From Gelidibacter sp035515035 (GTDB lineage Bacteria > Bacteroidota > Bacteroidia > Flavobacteriales > Flavobacteriaceae), in assembly GCF_035515035.1 (NCBI RefSeq), contig NZ_DATJCA010000152.1, positions 53,544 through 117,543 on the forward strand: a DNA stretch of 64,000 bases, given 5' to 3'. The notes under the pieces were generated by a model that saw nothing but the letters and a program-made list of their open reading frames with translations, did no database searches and was not told where the DNA came from. Each line of letters opens with the position of its first letter. The first letter of the stretch is position 1. Of this stretch, positions 26,138 to 35,285 are shown piece after piece. The translations under genes and the position numbers were made by a program.

Positions 26138-27649
26138 ATGACTGATCAAGTTCGTGTGCGTTTTGCACCAAGTCCAACCGGACCTTTACATATTGGCGGT
26201 GTCCGTACTGCCCTATTTAATTACTTATTCGCCAAAAAACATAATGGAACTTTTATTTTAAGAATAGAAGACACCGATCAAAACCGTTATGTGGAAGGTG
26301 CTGAACAATATATTATTGACGCTTTAAATTGGTGCAATATCCCTTTTGATGAAGGTCCAAATCACAACGAAAAATTTGGTCCGTACCGTCAAAGTGAACG
26401 CAAACATTTATATCAAGACTATGCGGAAAAGCTTGTAGCTTCTGGCAATGCCTATTATGCATTTGATACCGCAGAAAGCTTGGATCATCATAGAAAAGAA
26501 CACGAAGCGCAAGGAAAAACCTTTATTTACAATTGGCATAACAGAAACCTCTTGCTCAATTCATTGGCACTCTCAAAAGAAGAAACACAAAACAAATTGG
26601 ACAATGGGGAGGATTATGTGATCCGATTTAAATCGCCTAAAGATCAAACTTTACATCTAACGGATATTGTAAGAGGTGACATTACCATTGATACCAATAT
26701 TTTAGATGATAAAGTATTGTTTAAAAGTGATGGCATGCCTACCTACCATTTGGCAAATATTGTTGACGATCATTTAATGGAGATTACCCACGTGATCCGT
26801 GGTGAGGAATGGTTACCTTCTTTGGCCTTACATTACCAATTATATGAGGCCTTTGGATGGGAAAAACCGCAATTTGCCCATTTACCTTTACTGCTTAAGC
26901 CTACTGGGAAAGGAAAGTTGAGCAAGCGTGACGGCGATAAATTGGGTTTTCCGGTATTTCCTTTGGAATGGAAGGATCCTCAAACTGGCGATATTTCTCG
27001 CGGTTATAGAGAAGACGGCTACTTTGCCGATGGCTTGATTAACTTTTTAGCATTTTTAGGATGGAATCCAGGTACGGAACAAGAACAATTTACTTTGGAA
27101 GAACTTGTTGACGCTTTTGAATTGGAGCGTGTCCACAAATCAGGAGCCCGATTTGATCCAGATAAAATTAAATGGTTCAATCATCAATATATGCAGTATC
27201 AAAATGATGACGAATTAGCTGAAATCTTTAAAGAGAATCAACCACAACTAAAAGATATTGACGTCAATTATGTAGCTATGGTTGTTGGATTGATCAAGGA
27301 ACGCGCAACATTTATTTCCGATTTTTGGGATTTATCCTCATACTTTTTCGAAGCGCCTACAACCTATGATGAGAAAGCTTTTGCTAAAATCATGACCAAT
27401 GAGACGCGGGAACTGATGAGTGAATTGGAGCAAATAATTACACATACTGCAGATTTTACGGTTGAAAATATCCAAACCGATGTCAAAGCATGGATCGGTA
27501 AAAAAGGTGTTGGTTTTGGCAAAGTCATGCAGCCTTTGCGATTGGCATTGGTTGGTGCCATGCAAGGTCCAGATGTTTTTGAAATCATGTTTATGATTGG
27601 GAAGGCTGAAACGATCCAACGTCTTGATAAGTTGGTGCAAACCTTATAA
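26138..27649 (+). CDS. gltX: glutamyl-tRNA synthetase
   Basis: A 503-residue class I aminoacyl-tRNA synthetase charging tRNA-Glu. The HIGH-type motif is HIGG (residues 18-21) and the KMSKS-type motif is KLSKR (260-264). RFAPSPTGPLHIGG is the family signature, and the C-terminal helical anticodon-binding region is complete. It is a single gene with its own promoter, between the divergent DUF4175 gene and the SPFH gene. Confidence 0.96.
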   Translation: MTDQVRVRFAPSPTGPLHIGGVRTALFNYLFAKKHNGTFILRIEDTDQNRYVEGAEQYIIDALNWCNIPFDEGPNHNEKFGPYRQSERKHLYQDYAEKLVASGNAYYAFDTAESLDHHRKEHEAQGKTFIYNWHNRNLLLNSLALSKEETQNKLDNGEDYVIRFKSPKDQTLHLTDIVRGDITIDTNILDDKVLFKSDGMPTYHLANIVDDHLMEITHVIRGEEWLPSLALHYQLYEAFGWEKPQFAHLPLLLKPTGKGKLSKRDGDKLGFPVFPLEWKDPQTGDISRGYREDGYFADGLINFLAFLGWNPGTEQEQFTLEELVDAFELERVHKSGARFDPDKIKWFNHQYMQYQNDDELAEIFKENQPQLKDIDVNYVAMVVGLIKERATFISDFWDLSSYFFEAPTTYDEKAFAKIMTNETRELMSELEQIITHTADFTVENIQTDVKAWIGKKGVGFGKVMQPLRLALVGAMQGPDVFEIMFMIGKAETIQRLDKLVQTL

Positions 27650-27743
27650 ATCTTGATTTGCCCATTAACAAAAAGAATAAGAACCTTAGTAAATATAATT
27701 TAAATGAGTACTTTTCATTTTCTAACAAAATAAAATTCATATT

Positions 27744-28682
27744 ATGTTTGCTATTCCTTTTATTATCATTGGATTAATTATATTCTTTTCCTCTTTTTTT
27801 ACTGTAAAACAACAGTCTGCGGCTATTGTGGAGCGCTTTGGAAAATTTCAGAGTATTCGCCATTCCGGTCTGCAGATGAAAATTCCAATTGTAGACCGTA
27901 TTGCAGGAAGGATGAGTCTTAAAATCCAACAGTTGGACGTGATCGTGGAAACCAAAACTTTGGATGATGTTTTTGTGCGTTTGAAGATCTCGGTTCAGTT
28001 TATGGTCATTTCCAAAAAAGTATATGATGCGTTTTATAAATTAGATTATGCGCATGACCAGATTACAAGTTATGTTTTTGATGTGGTTCGTGCGGAAGTT
28101 CCTAAAATGAAGTTGGATGACGTATTCGTCAAAAAAGATGATATTGCCATTGCAGTAAAAACGGAATTGAACGATGCCATGTCAGATTATGGCTATGATA
28201 TTATTAAAACCCTCGTCACGGACATTGATCCTGATGCGCAGGTAAAGGCCGCAATGAACAGAATTAACGCCTCTGAGCGCGAAAAAATAGCAGCACAGTT
28301 TGAAGGAGATGCTGCCCGTATTTTAATTGTAGAACGTGCTAAAGCCGAAGCGGAAAGCAAGCGGTTACAAGGTCAAGGTATTGCAGACCAACGTCGTGAA
28401 ATTGCACGTGGCTTAGAAGAATCTGTTGACGTATTGAACCGTGTTGGAATCAACTCACAGGAAGCTTCTGCGCTAATTGTAGTGACACAACATTATGATA
28501 CGCTTCAATCAATTGGTGAGCATGTCAACAGCAACCTGATATTACTACCTAATTCACCTCAAGCCGGAAGTGATATGCTGAACAATATGGTTGCCAGTTT
28601 TACCGCGAGTAACCAGATTGGTGAGGCCATGAAAGAAGCAAAGTTGAAGAAGAAAAATGAAGATAAGCAGTCTAATTCTTAA
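27744..28682 (+). CDS. SPFH/Band 7 (stomatin-like) membrane protein
   Basis: A 312-residue protein with one N-terminal membrane helix (about residues 2-20), then a Band 7 domain (VERFGKFQSIRHSGLQMKIP at about 30-49) and a long C-terminal helix rich in Ala/Glu (RAKAEAESKRLQGQG) typical of stomatins. Such proteins form oligomeric membrane scaffolds. Neither an NfeD partner nor an HflK partner is adjacent, so the partner is unknown. It begins 95 bp after gltX and ends before a clear terminator. Confidence 0.88.
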   Translation: MFAIPFIIIGLIIFFSSFFTVKQQSAAIVERFGKFQSIRHSGLQMKIPIVDRIAGRMSLKIQQLDVIVETKTLDDVFVRLKISVQFMVISKKVYDAFYKLDYAHDQITSYVFDVVRAEVPKMKLDDVFVKKDDIAIAVKTELNDAMSDYGYDIIKTLVTDIDPDAQVKAAMNRINASEREKIAAQFEGDAARILIVERAKAEAESKRLQGQGIADQRREIARGLEESVDVLNRVGINSQEASALIVVTQHYDTLQSIGEHVNSNLILLPNSPQAGSDMLNNMVASFTASNQIGEAMKEAKLKKKNEDKQSNS

Positions 28683-28705
28683 AATAACCGGACTAAAAAT
28701 TAAAG

Positions 28706-28745
28706 AAATGGCTGAATCATAAAGTTATGATTCAGCCATTTTATT
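28706..28745. terminator. terminator between the SPFH gene and a small minus-strand gene
   Basis: A 17-bp perfect stem (AAATGGCTGAATCATAA with its complement) closed by a 2-base loop, in effect a slightly shorter stem with a small loop, followed by TTATTT. It lies in the convergent spacer and can serve both directions. Confidence 0.8.
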
Positions 28746-28747
28746 TA

Positions 28748-28957
28748 CTACGTGCTCTTCTTGTATTTCTTGACCAAGTTCTTTAAGCTACTTAAATATT
28801 TCTCTAAAGCTTCATTGTCAACCTTAGCATCCGGATCATTTTCATCAGGAAGGGTCATTGGCCGTTCGTCCAGAAATTTCTCAAGTTCTGGGTAATTTTG
28901 TTCAATGTCTCTTGTGACCTGCATAATCTCTGACAATATACTCTGTGATAATTTCAT
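28748..28957 (-). CDS. small acidic hypothetical protein
   Basis: A 69-residue, charged, mostly helical protein with no signal peptide or membrane helix. It contains a PDENDPDAKVDNEALEKYL segment and ends in a Lys-rich tail. I do not recognise a named family. It is supported as a real gene by its ATG start, its good codon pattern and its position directly downstream of a terminator-bounded slot between two larger genes. Function unknown. Confidence 0.6.
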   Translation of the reverse strand: MKLSQSILSEIMQVTRDIEQNYPELEKFLDERPMTLPDENDPDAKVDNEALEKYLSSLKNLVKKYKKST

Positions 28958-29027
28958 TTTTTAGGGTTTTTGTGAATCTTAGAAAGTTAGACAATTTAAC
29001 AAAGAGAACAAAATCTTTGATTTTAAG

Positions 29028-30197
29028 TTAAGAATCTTCTGAATTTTTGAAAGGATGGCGTTCCTCCCATCGTTGTTCAGTATCCATCAATTTAAAAATA
29101 GGTTGATAGAGCGCATTTAAAAAAACATTAGTGTGTTTAAAATACATGGACATCGGTTGTGGCTGTGCTCCCACCGAAGATTTAATTTCCATAGCAGTTC
29201 TGGCGTATACGATGCTTTTGAAACGATGGCTAATCCCAAAGCCCATCATATCATAGAGCATATTTAAATACAGCTGATTGTCATATTGGTTTGCTTCTTC
29301 ATATCCCAAAAAATAAGTTTCCAAAGTGTCATTATTTAAAATTAAAGTGTAAAACCCGATGAGTTGATCATTCAAGTAATACCCAAATATTCTAAATTTT
29401 TCCTTTAACTGTTGTTTAAAGGTATAAAAGTGATGCTCTGGTAGATCAAAGGTATTAAAAGAAGCATTATTTGACACATTTTTGTAAAGTTGATGTAAAT
29501 GTTGAGAGGCATCAAAAATCTCTTTCTCAGTCAATTCTTTTGAGGTGATGTTTCCCAGTTTCTTTTTAGCCCGTTTGTACCGCGTTTTGTATTTCTTATT
29601 GAGATCCTTGAAATAATCGTCCATATGATGCCAATGCGGTCGGATGTCTAAGATCATATTAGGTTGTGCATCCATAGGGTATAAACCATATTTTTCCAAC
29701 AAACTAGACGATTTATGAATGGTGTCTTCCTTGAAATAATCCTTAAATAAAATCGCCCTGATCGCTTTATAGTTTTCCTTACCGATAAAAGTTCTGAGAT
29801 CGTCAATCGCTTCAAATATAGTTTGGAGAAAAAGGTCTTGCGAGATAAGTTCAGGATTAAAATACATTCCATGTTGTCCTGTATGGGTCAAGTTACCTAA
29901 CACTAGGATATTTCCTCTTAAAATTCGGGTGAGTCCATCTTTCAAAATAGATAATAATTTTGAAGACGAGGCCTTCCTAAACATATCCTTAGCATATAAT
30001 TTTACACGTTGAATAATGGCCATTCCCACTAAAATATCGTCGTTAAAAACGCCTATATAATACAGAGAAATAGTTGTTGGTGCAGCATTTTCGAGGGCCT
30101 CTAAATAGGTGGTCTTAAGAAATAAATCATGTGCAACCAAAACATTCCATTCGGATGGAATTTCAGAAATAGAACCGTAGCGTTTAAAGTATATCAC
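29028..30197 (-). CDS. GNAT/FemAB-like acyltransferase superfamily protein
   Basis: A 389-residue cytosolic protein. The C-terminal part (about 210-360) has an acyl-CoA N-acyltransferase fold pattern: RYKRAKKKLG, then a helix, then FGYYLNDQLIGFYTLILNND and TYFLGYEEANQYDNQLYLNML. This resembles the FemAB/BioF2-like branch. The N-terminal half (about 1-190) is probably a second, divergent copy of the fold. The start is GTG (30197), since no ATG lies at a suitable place. Substrate unknown, and neighbours give no hint. Confidence 0.6.
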   Translation of the reverse strand: MIYFKRYGSISEIPSEWNVLVAHDLFLKTTYLEALENAAPTTISLYYIGVFNDDILVGMAIIQRVKLYAKDMFRKASSSKLLSILKDGLTRILRGNILVLGNLTHTGQHGMYFNPELISQDLFLQTIFEAIDDLRTFIGKENYKAIRAILFKDYFKEDTIHKSSSLLEKYGLYPMDAQPNMILDIRPHWHHMDDYFKDLNKKYKTRYKRAKKKLGNITSKELTEKEIFDASQHLHQLYKNVSNNASFNTFDLPEHHFYTFKQQLKEKFRIFGYYLNDQLIGFYTLILNNDTLETYFLGYEEANQYDNQLYLNMLYDMMGFGISHRFKSIVYARTAMEIKSSVGAQPQPMSMYFKHTNVFLNALYQPIFKLMDTEQRWEERHPFKNSEDS

Positions 30198-30501
30198 AAT
30201 CGAAAAAAGAAAACCGAATCATCAAATTCAGTTTCTGTAAATGTAAGTGGTTTATTTTATTCTCTGAAGCTTGATGCCATTTATCTCACCAAAGGGTATG
30301 TAATAAGAAGGAATAATTTAGCATTACCATTTGTACGCTCCTTAAAAAAGTGAGTCCACACAATACCAAATTTAATCCACCCTGCAGTAAGGACAATTAA
30401 ATTTTGACCAACATTTGGTTAAAAATAAAATGCCGTGCAAGCCGATGGAAATCGGTTGCACGGCAGATCAATAAAAAGAAATTATTAGTTCTAAAAAGAT
30501 T
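30198..30501. other. 304-bp spacer between glnS and the GNAT-like gene
   Basis: This spacer holds no gene that I can support. Its only clear element is the strong hairpin at 30421-30465, read here as the glnS terminator. The remaining part must contain the promoter of the GTG-started acyltransferase gene, but no exact TAnnTTTG match was located on the minus strand. Confidence 0.5.
30421..30465 (-). terminator. glnS terminator
   Basis: TGCCGTGCAA pairs with TTGCACGGCA, extended after a one-base bulge by CCGAT with ATCGG around a GGAA loop. In minus-strand sense the stem is followed by TTTTATTTTT. It lies 37-80 bp past the glnS stop. Confidence 0.8.
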
Positions 30502-32511
30502 TTAGATGCTTTTTGTAATACCAACCAAAGTTTCATTTTTATCCTCTAATCCCGCAGCAATAAAGGCATCAACATCCTCATTTCTTTTCAAACCCCGACC
30601 CAACAATACTCCAAGGGTGATCATTGTGGCAATACGGGTGCCCACTTTTTTAGCTGCTGTATTAAACCATGGCTGTAATTCTTCATAACTGACATTTTTA
30701 GCCAATTCTTGAATTTCCGCCTTGGTAACCATTTGTTTCTCTTCAGGGAGATTGGTGTATTTTTTACCCAATTGCTGAATAATATCAATGGCTTTACGTT
30801 GTGGCTGGTGGTTTTTTGGTTTTACCTGACTTTCAGTTTTCTTTGCTACAGCTCCAATATTTTGCGATTCTTTCGCCCATGAATCGCGTAGACCTACTGT
30901 TTTGTTGAATACCAAGTTTTCTGAGGTAGAATCCTTATCAACACTAAAATAACCCAATCGCTGAAACTGGAATCTGTCGTTAACTGCTGCCTCTTTTAAG
31001 CTTGGCTCTACATAAGCGGTTACTAAATTTAAGGAATTTGGATTTAAAAACTCCATAAAATCCTTTTCAGGATGTGTATCTGGAGATTCATGCATAAACA
31101 AGCGGTCATATTCCCTAACTTCAGCTTTTACAGCGTGTTTTATAGAGACCCAATGGATCGTGCTTCTCACTTTTATAGAAGGGTCTTCAGAAAAGGTAGC
31201 GTGAATTTCCAGGATATTTCCAACCTCATCTTTAACTACATTTTCAACTTTTACAATATAAGCATTCTTTAAACGCACTTCCTGATCTAAGGTCAATCTG
31301 AAAAACTTACTCCCTGCCTGTTCTTTAAAATCATCTCTTTCAATGTATAGTTCTCTTGAAAAAGGAACTTTTCTAAAGCCTGCACGGTCATCTTCCTGAT
31401 TATTTTCTGCTTCCAGCCACTCCTCTTTTCCTTCTGGATAATTGGTAATCACCAATTTTACGGGATCTAAAACTGCCATCACTCGTGGTGCTGTTTTGTT
31501 CAAATCCTCACGGATACAAAATTCCAAAAGCGCCACATCAATAATGTTATCACGTTTGGCAACACCTACGGTTTCAATAAACTTTTTGATGGCATTTGGC
31601 GTATATCCGCGACGGCGTAAACCGGAAATGGTGGGCATTCGTGGATCATCCCATCCAGAAACAATGTTCTCTTCCACCAACCTGAGCAACTTACGTTTGC
31701 TCATTATGGTATAACTCAGGTTTAAACGGGCAAATTCGCGTTGTTTAGGGCGTAACTTACCTTCTTCGACTACTTGGTCAAGGAACCAATCATAAAGCTC
31801 TCTGTGCGGCTTAAATTCGAGAGAACATAAACTGTGCGAGATGCTTTCAATATAATCACTCTCGCCATGGGTCCAATCGTACATTGGGTAAATACACCAA
31901 TCATTACCGGTTCGATGATGGGTTTTTTTTAAAATACGGTACATCAACGGGTCGCGCATGAGCATATTTGTGTGTGCCATGTCAATTTTAGCACGCAATA
32001 CGTGGGAACCTTCTTCAAATTCCCCGTTTTTCATCCGTTCAAAAAGATCGAGATTCTCTTCAATACTCCTATTTCTATAAGGACCATCCACACCAGGTTG
32101 GGTTGGGGTCCCTTTTTGTTCCGCCATAGCTTCAGAAGATTGTGAGTCAACGTATGCCTTTCCTTCTTTAATAAGTTGTACGGCCCAGTCATATAACTGC
32201 TGAAAATAATCTGAAGAATACAGTTCGTTTTCCCATGTATAGCCTAACCACGCCACATCTTCCTTAATGGCATCTACATATTCCTGCTCTTCTTTGATAG
32301 GATTGGTATCATCAAAACGTAAGTTGACCGGTGCATTATATTTTTCACCCAATCCAAAGCTGATACCAATAGCTTTGGTATGTCCGATATGCAAGTATCC
32401 ATTGGGCTCCGGAGGAAACCTGAAACGCAGGTCGTCTCTAGACATCCCGTTGGCTAAATCTTCTTCTATGATATGCTCAATAAAGTTGAGCGGTTTTGTT
32501 TCTTCTGACAT
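30502..32511 (-). CDS. glnS: glutaminyl-tRNA synthetase with C-terminal extension
   Basis: A 669-residue class I synthetase charging tRNA-Gln directly. The HIGH motif (HIGHTKAI) is near residues 42-49 and the KMSKS-type MSKRK near 268-272. The catalytic and beta-barrel anticodon domains run to about residue 565. The last ~100 residues (after KPKNHQPQRKAID) are not part of the E. coli enzyme. They look like a compact helical domain, perhaps related to the YqeY/GatB-tail fusions annotated in other bacteria. Presence of GlnRS suggests that tRNA-Gln charging does not depend on GatCAB here. Confidence 0.93.
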   Translation of the reverse strand: MSEETKPLNFIEHIIEEDLANGMSRDDLRFRFPPEPNGYLHIGHTKAIGISFGLGEKYNAPVNLRFDDTNPIKEEQEYVDAIKEDVAWLGYTWENELYSSDYFQQLYDWAVQLIKEGKAYVDSQSSEAMAEQKGTPTQPGVDGPYRNRSIEENLDLFERMKNGEFEEGSHVLRAKIDMAHTNMLMRDPLMYRILKKTHHRTGNDWCIYPMYDWTHGESDYIESISHSLCSLEFKPHRELYDWFLDQVVEEGKLRPKQREFARLNLSYTIMSKRKLLRLVEENIVSGWDDPRMPTISGLRRRGYTPNAIKKFIETVGVAKRDNIIDVALLEFCIREDLNKTAPRVMAVLDPVKLVITNYPEGKEEWLEAENNQEDDRAGFRKVPFSRELYIERDDFKEQAGSKFFRLTLDQEVRLKNAYIVKVENVVKDEVGNILEIHATFSEDPSIKVRSTIHWVSIKHAVKAEVREYDRLFMHESPDTHPEKDFMEFLNPNSLNLVTAYVEPSLKEAAVNDRFQFQRLGYFSVDKDSTSENLVFNKTVGLRDSWAKESQNIGAVAKKTESQVKPKNHQPQRKAIDIIQQLGKKYTNLPEEKQMVTKAEIQELAKNVSYEELQPWFNTAAKKVGTRIATMITLGVLLGRGLKRNEDVDAFIAAGLEDKNETLVGITKSI

Positions 32512-32606
32512 ACGACTATTCGTTATTTCCTATTATTTATTTAATTAAAATATCCAATAAGAATTCCTGTGCAAAATTAAGGATTTTTTTAGTTCTAGAA
32601 ATGCCT

Positions 32607-32614
32607 TATTTTTG
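32607..32614 (+). promoter_or_regulatory. -7 element for folB
   Basis: TATTTTTG is an exact TAnnTTTG match ending 17 bp before the folB ATG, in the divergent glnS-folB spacer. No well-placed -33 TTTG is visible. Confidence 0.45.
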
Positions 32615-32631
32615 CAGGTATAAAAGGAATT

Positions 32632-32994
32632 ATGGGGACTATAAAAGTTGAAAATATCCGAGTATTCGCACATCATGGCTGTTTAAAGGAAGAAACGACA
32701 ATTGGAAGTGATTATCGTGTAGATCTAAAGGTAAAAGCTGATTTAAAACTTTCTGCAACTTCAGATAAATTAAGGGATACTGTAGATTACGTCTTGCTCA
32801 ACCGAATTATAAAGGAAGAAATGAAAATACCTTCCTATTTACTAGAAACAGTGGCCCAACGCATCTTGAACCGTATTTTTAATGAAGACCATTTGGTGAA
32901 AAAGGCGACGGTTTATGTGAGTAAATTAAATCCTCCCATTGGAGGTGATGTTGAAAAAGTGACCATAAAATTAACATCACGCCGAAATAAATAA
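32632..32994 (+). CDS. folB: dihydroneopterin aldolase
   Basis: A 120-residue enzyme of folate biosynthesis that converts 7,8-dihydroneopterin to 6-hydroxymethyl-7,8-dihydropterin. Family landmarks are VFAHHGCLKEE (with the substrate-site residues) near 11-21, DTVDYVLLNRII near 48-59, the LLETVAQRI segment near 71-79, and the KLNPPIGGDVEKV terminus. Full length for FolB. It stands alone, divergent from glnS and just upstream of tRNA-Cys. Confidence 0.94.
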   Translation: MGTIKVENIRVFAHHGCLKEETTIGSDYRVDLKVKADLKLSATSDKLRDTVDYVLLNRIIKEEMKIPSYLLETVAQRILNRIFNEDHLVKKATVYVSKLNPPIGGDVEKVTIKLTSRRNK

Positions 32995-33024
32995 AACTAT
33001 ATAGCTTACCAAGTTTATTTTTTT

Positions 33025-33032
33025 TACCTTTG
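33025..33032 (+). promoter_or_regulatory. -7 element for tRNA-Cys
   Basis: TACCTTTG, an exact TAnnTTTG match, ends 14 bp before the mature tRNA-Cys 5' end and 31 bp after the folB stop. Confidence 0.5.
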
Positions 33033-33046
33033 CGCTTCCAAAAACT

Positions 33047-33117
33047 GGCATCATGGCCGAGTGGCTAGGCAGAGGTCTGCAAAACCTTCTACAGCGGTTC
33101 GAATCCGCTTGATGCCT
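33047..33117 (+). tRNA. tRNA-Cys (GCA)
   Basis: A 71-nt cloverleaf. The acceptor GGCATCA pairs perfectly with TGATGCC (33110-33116). The anticodon loop reads CTGCAAA, giving anticodon GCA (Cys). The T arm is GCGG-TTCGAAT-CCGC, and the discriminator base is T (U73), an identity element of tRNA-Cys. CCA is not encoded: the next bases are CAA. Confidence 0.95.
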
Positions 33118-33118
33118 C

Positions 33119-33152
33119 AAAAAAACCTTCAACTGACGTTGAGGGTTTTTTT
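33119..33152 (+). terminator. tRNA-Cys terminator
   Basis: AACCTTCAAC pairs with GTTGAGGGTT (one G-T pair) across a 4-base loop, followed by a run of seven Ts, directly after the tRNA. Confidence 0.82.
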
Positions 33153-33171
33153 ATACCTAAATTTTTACCAA

Positions 33172-33338
33172 GGAACGCAGGTGACACAGATTGAGCAGAA
33201 GGACACTGATTTAGATTAAAAAAACCTCCCAGGTTTTAGGTCCTGGGAGGTTTAAGTTTTTTTAAAATGACTTTTTATATTTATATAAAACGCTTTAAAA
33301 TTAGTGACTATCTTAAGAAATCAGCGTCATCCGTGTTC
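33172..33338. repeat. diverged inverted repeat around a strong hairpin
   Basis: The stretch starting at 33174 (GAACGCAGGTGACACAGATTG) and the reverse complement of 33318-33338 (GAACACGGATGACGCTGATTT) agree at 15 of 21 positions by eye. Between them lies a perfect 12-bp hairpin. This looks like the remnant of an interspersed element, but no coding sequence is present. Confidence 0.35.
33217..33263. terminator. hairpin with T run before the LysE-type gene
   Basis: AAACCTCCCAGG pairs perfectly with CCTGGGAGGTTT around an 8-base loop, then AAGTTTTTTT. An A run on the left gives a T run on the minus strand, so it can terminate in both directions. It may serve the convergent LysE-type gene ending at 33354. 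Confidence 0.65.
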
Positions 33339-33353
33339 TATCTATAAAATAAT

Positions 33354-34031
33354 TTAAAACGGATTGATTTGCTCTAGTCGGTCTTTGAGCAATTCCTTTT
33401 CTTTAGGGAAGAAAGCCTGCGACAACAGCAATACTCCAAAAGCCAAAATGACCAAGGCAATGATTTTTTTAGTTTTGAAAATACGGCGTGGGGTTAATTT
33501 ATTCTTTAATTTTTTTGCAATTAAAATCTTAAAAAGATCAATAATAAAATAAGTGACTAAAATGGTACTCAGAAAAACAATCACCCCGCTTTTAGTCTCC
33601 GTAAATGAGTTGGCAATGATGATAAAACCCACCCAGCCTACCAGTACGCCAATATTGATGAAATTTAATAAAAACCCTTTTAAAAATAGCTTTCCGTAAT
33701 TCTTTTGGATTTCCACTCGATGATATTCCCTGACGATTGAGCGAAATGATTTTGAGGTTTTCGTGAACGTAATAATTCCGTAAACCACTAAAATAACCCC
33801 ACCAAATACAAGAAAATTGGAATCATCCTTAATTTTATCCAGTAACTTATTGGTACTTAAAAAAGCAACAGCAATAAATAAAATATCAGCCAACATGACA
33901 CCCAAATCAAAAATAAGGGCACTTTTAAAACCTTTGGTAGCACTGGTTTCCAAAAGTACGAAAAACACAGGGCCAATCGTAAATGCCAATAGAATACCAA
34001 AAGGAATAGCTGATAAAATCTCGTCAAACAT
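33354..34031 (-). CDS. LysE family exporter
   Basis: A 225-residue membrane protein with about six predicted helices. The N-terminal AIPFGILLAFTIGPVFFVLL (about residues 7-26) with its Gly-Pro pair and KGFKSALIFDLGVMLADILF are typical of LysE/RhtB translocators, which export amino acids or related small molecules. The substrate is not predictable. It stands alone on the minus strand between the tRNA-Cys region and the DUF2807 gene. Confidence 0.82.
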   Translation of the reverse strand: MFDEILSAIPFGILLAFTIGPVFFVLLETSATKGFKSALIFDLGVMLADILFIAVAFLSTNKLLDKIKDDSNFLVFGGVILVVYGIITFTKTSKSFRSIVREYHRVEIQKNYGKLFLKGFLLNFINIGVLVGWVGFIIIANSFTETKSGVIVFLSTILVTYFIIDLFKILIAKKLKNKLTPRRIFKTKKIIALVILAFGVLLLSQAFFPKEKELLKDRLEQINPF

Positions 34032-34156
34032 ATAACTTGTGTTTCAACAAAGCTACATAATTTTTTATCCTCTTAAAGCTTTGAAATCTTCAAAACAGTA
34101 ACCGTAGCTAGGGATATATTAATATATACTCACTGATTAATGAACTTAGTGGCGTT

Positions 34157-34831
34157 CTAATCCATCCGATTGATACGACCGCCAAATAATTTATTCTCGT
34201 TGACCGTTTCTGGATTGCCGTAAATATAAACATCACCTCCTGCCCTAATTTTTATATCTGCCAATCGAGAAGCATTGATATGTGCTTCCCCAGCAGCTCT
34301 TATGGCTACATAAGTAGCTTCCGATTCTAGTGATTTCCCTCGAAAAATTCCACCAGTATTAATGGAAATATCCTGTCTATCCGCCTTTCCGGAAACTTCA
34401 ATATCACCACCAGTAACCGCTTTAACCTGAATATCGGTGACTTCTAAAGGTACTTTTATCACCCCGCCTTCTTGGGCTCTCAATTCTATTTTGTACTGTT
34501 GAAATATACCGTCAGAAGACACATAAGCCCCTTCATTCACATCAATGATAGCAATATTTTTATAATATAAACGGACTGTAGTCTTGTTGCCTACAAAGCT
34601 TTCTCCAAGACGCATTTTTATTTTTAAAGTGCCATTTTTATTGACCAATTCAACATCACTTTTATTATCGCCAGAAATGATGGCCTTATTGTCATCAGAT
34701 TTAACCAATTCAACATTGATCATATCATAGACTTTAATTTCTTTAAAATCGCCCAAATTCATCTCAAGGTCTTGTTGTGCAATCGCACTTACACTTAAAA
34801 AAAGTGACACTATCGATAGTAATATTTTCAT
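34157..34831 (-). CDS. DUF2807 (GIN) domain protein, secreted
   Basis: A 224-residue protein with signal peptide (ends SVSAIAQQ, about residue 19) followed by a right-handed beta-solenoid-type DUF2807 domain: FKEIKVYDMINVELVKSDDN at the start, then repeated short strands ending in Gly/Asp turns. Such proteins are common in Bacteroidota and of unknown function. The reading frame is open 23 codons further upstream, but the ATG at 34831 puts the signal peptide at the N-terminus. Confidence 0.8.
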   Translation of the reverse strand: MKILLSIVSLFLSVSAIAQQDLEMNLGDFKEIKVYDMINVELVKSDDNKAIISGDNKSDVELVNKNGTLKIKMRLGESFVGNKTTVRLYYKNIAIIDVNEGAYVSSDGIFQQYKIELRAQEGGVIKVPLEVTDIQVKAVTGGDIEVSGKADRQDISINTGGIFRGKSLESEATYVAIRAAGEAHINASRLADIKIRAGGDVYIYGNPETVNENKLFGGRINRMD

Positions 34832-34946
34832 TTTTAATATTTTAATTCCTGTAAACTTTATCAAATCATCATATGAATAACAAATGGTCTTATCAATCAC
34901 GGAAAGCTTTGGAGGATAAAACGACTCTGGTGAAAAAACTGCAATT

Positions 34947-35243
34947 TTAAGCGACAGTTACTGCCGTTCCCGTTACTGAAACCGTCACATAATTGGTCGT
35001 GGTCAATTCAATATCCACTTTGATTCCCACAATAGCATTGGCATTCAATTTTCTTGCATTGTCCTGTAATTGTTGAAATGCCTGTTCTTTGACCATGCTC
35101 ATACTTTCCGCAATGGCCTGATAATATTTTTCCATATTAAAAGTCATTTTCATTTTTTGGACATTCACTGAAATTCCAGAAACAATGCCCTTGTATTCCA
35201 ATATTTTAAACCCTTCTATGGAGTTGGTTGTGGTGAGGATCAT
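34947..35243 (-). CDS. YbjQ/UPF0145 family protein
   Basis: A 98-residue protein. The beginning TTTNSIEGFKILEYKGIVSG and the end LNANAIVGIKVDIE are the two landmark segments of the UPF0145 (YbjQ) family, small pentameric proteins sometimes called putative heavy-metal-binding. It is slightly shorter than the usual ~105 residues, and the Gly-rich middle of typical members is replaced by a MEKYYQAIAESMS helix. Function unknown. Confidence 0.82.
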   Translation of the reverse strand: MILTTTNSIEGFKILEYKGIVSGISVNVQKMKMTFNMEKYYQAIAESMSMVKEQAFQQLQDNARKLNANAIVGIKVDIELTTTNYVTVSVTGTAVTVA

Positions 35244-35285
35244 AAATTTAAATTTAATGTATCAGTAGAACTTACTGTAGAATTG

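Noticed and set aside
25943..26149. Minus-strand 68-codon frame upstream of gltX
   Set aside because: It overlaps the gltX promoter and start, has a biased composition, and has no recognisable protein features.
28708..28745. Possible riboswitch or small RNA in the SPFH-small gene spacer
   Set aside because: The perfect stem with T runs on both sides is a simple convergent terminator, with no further structured part.
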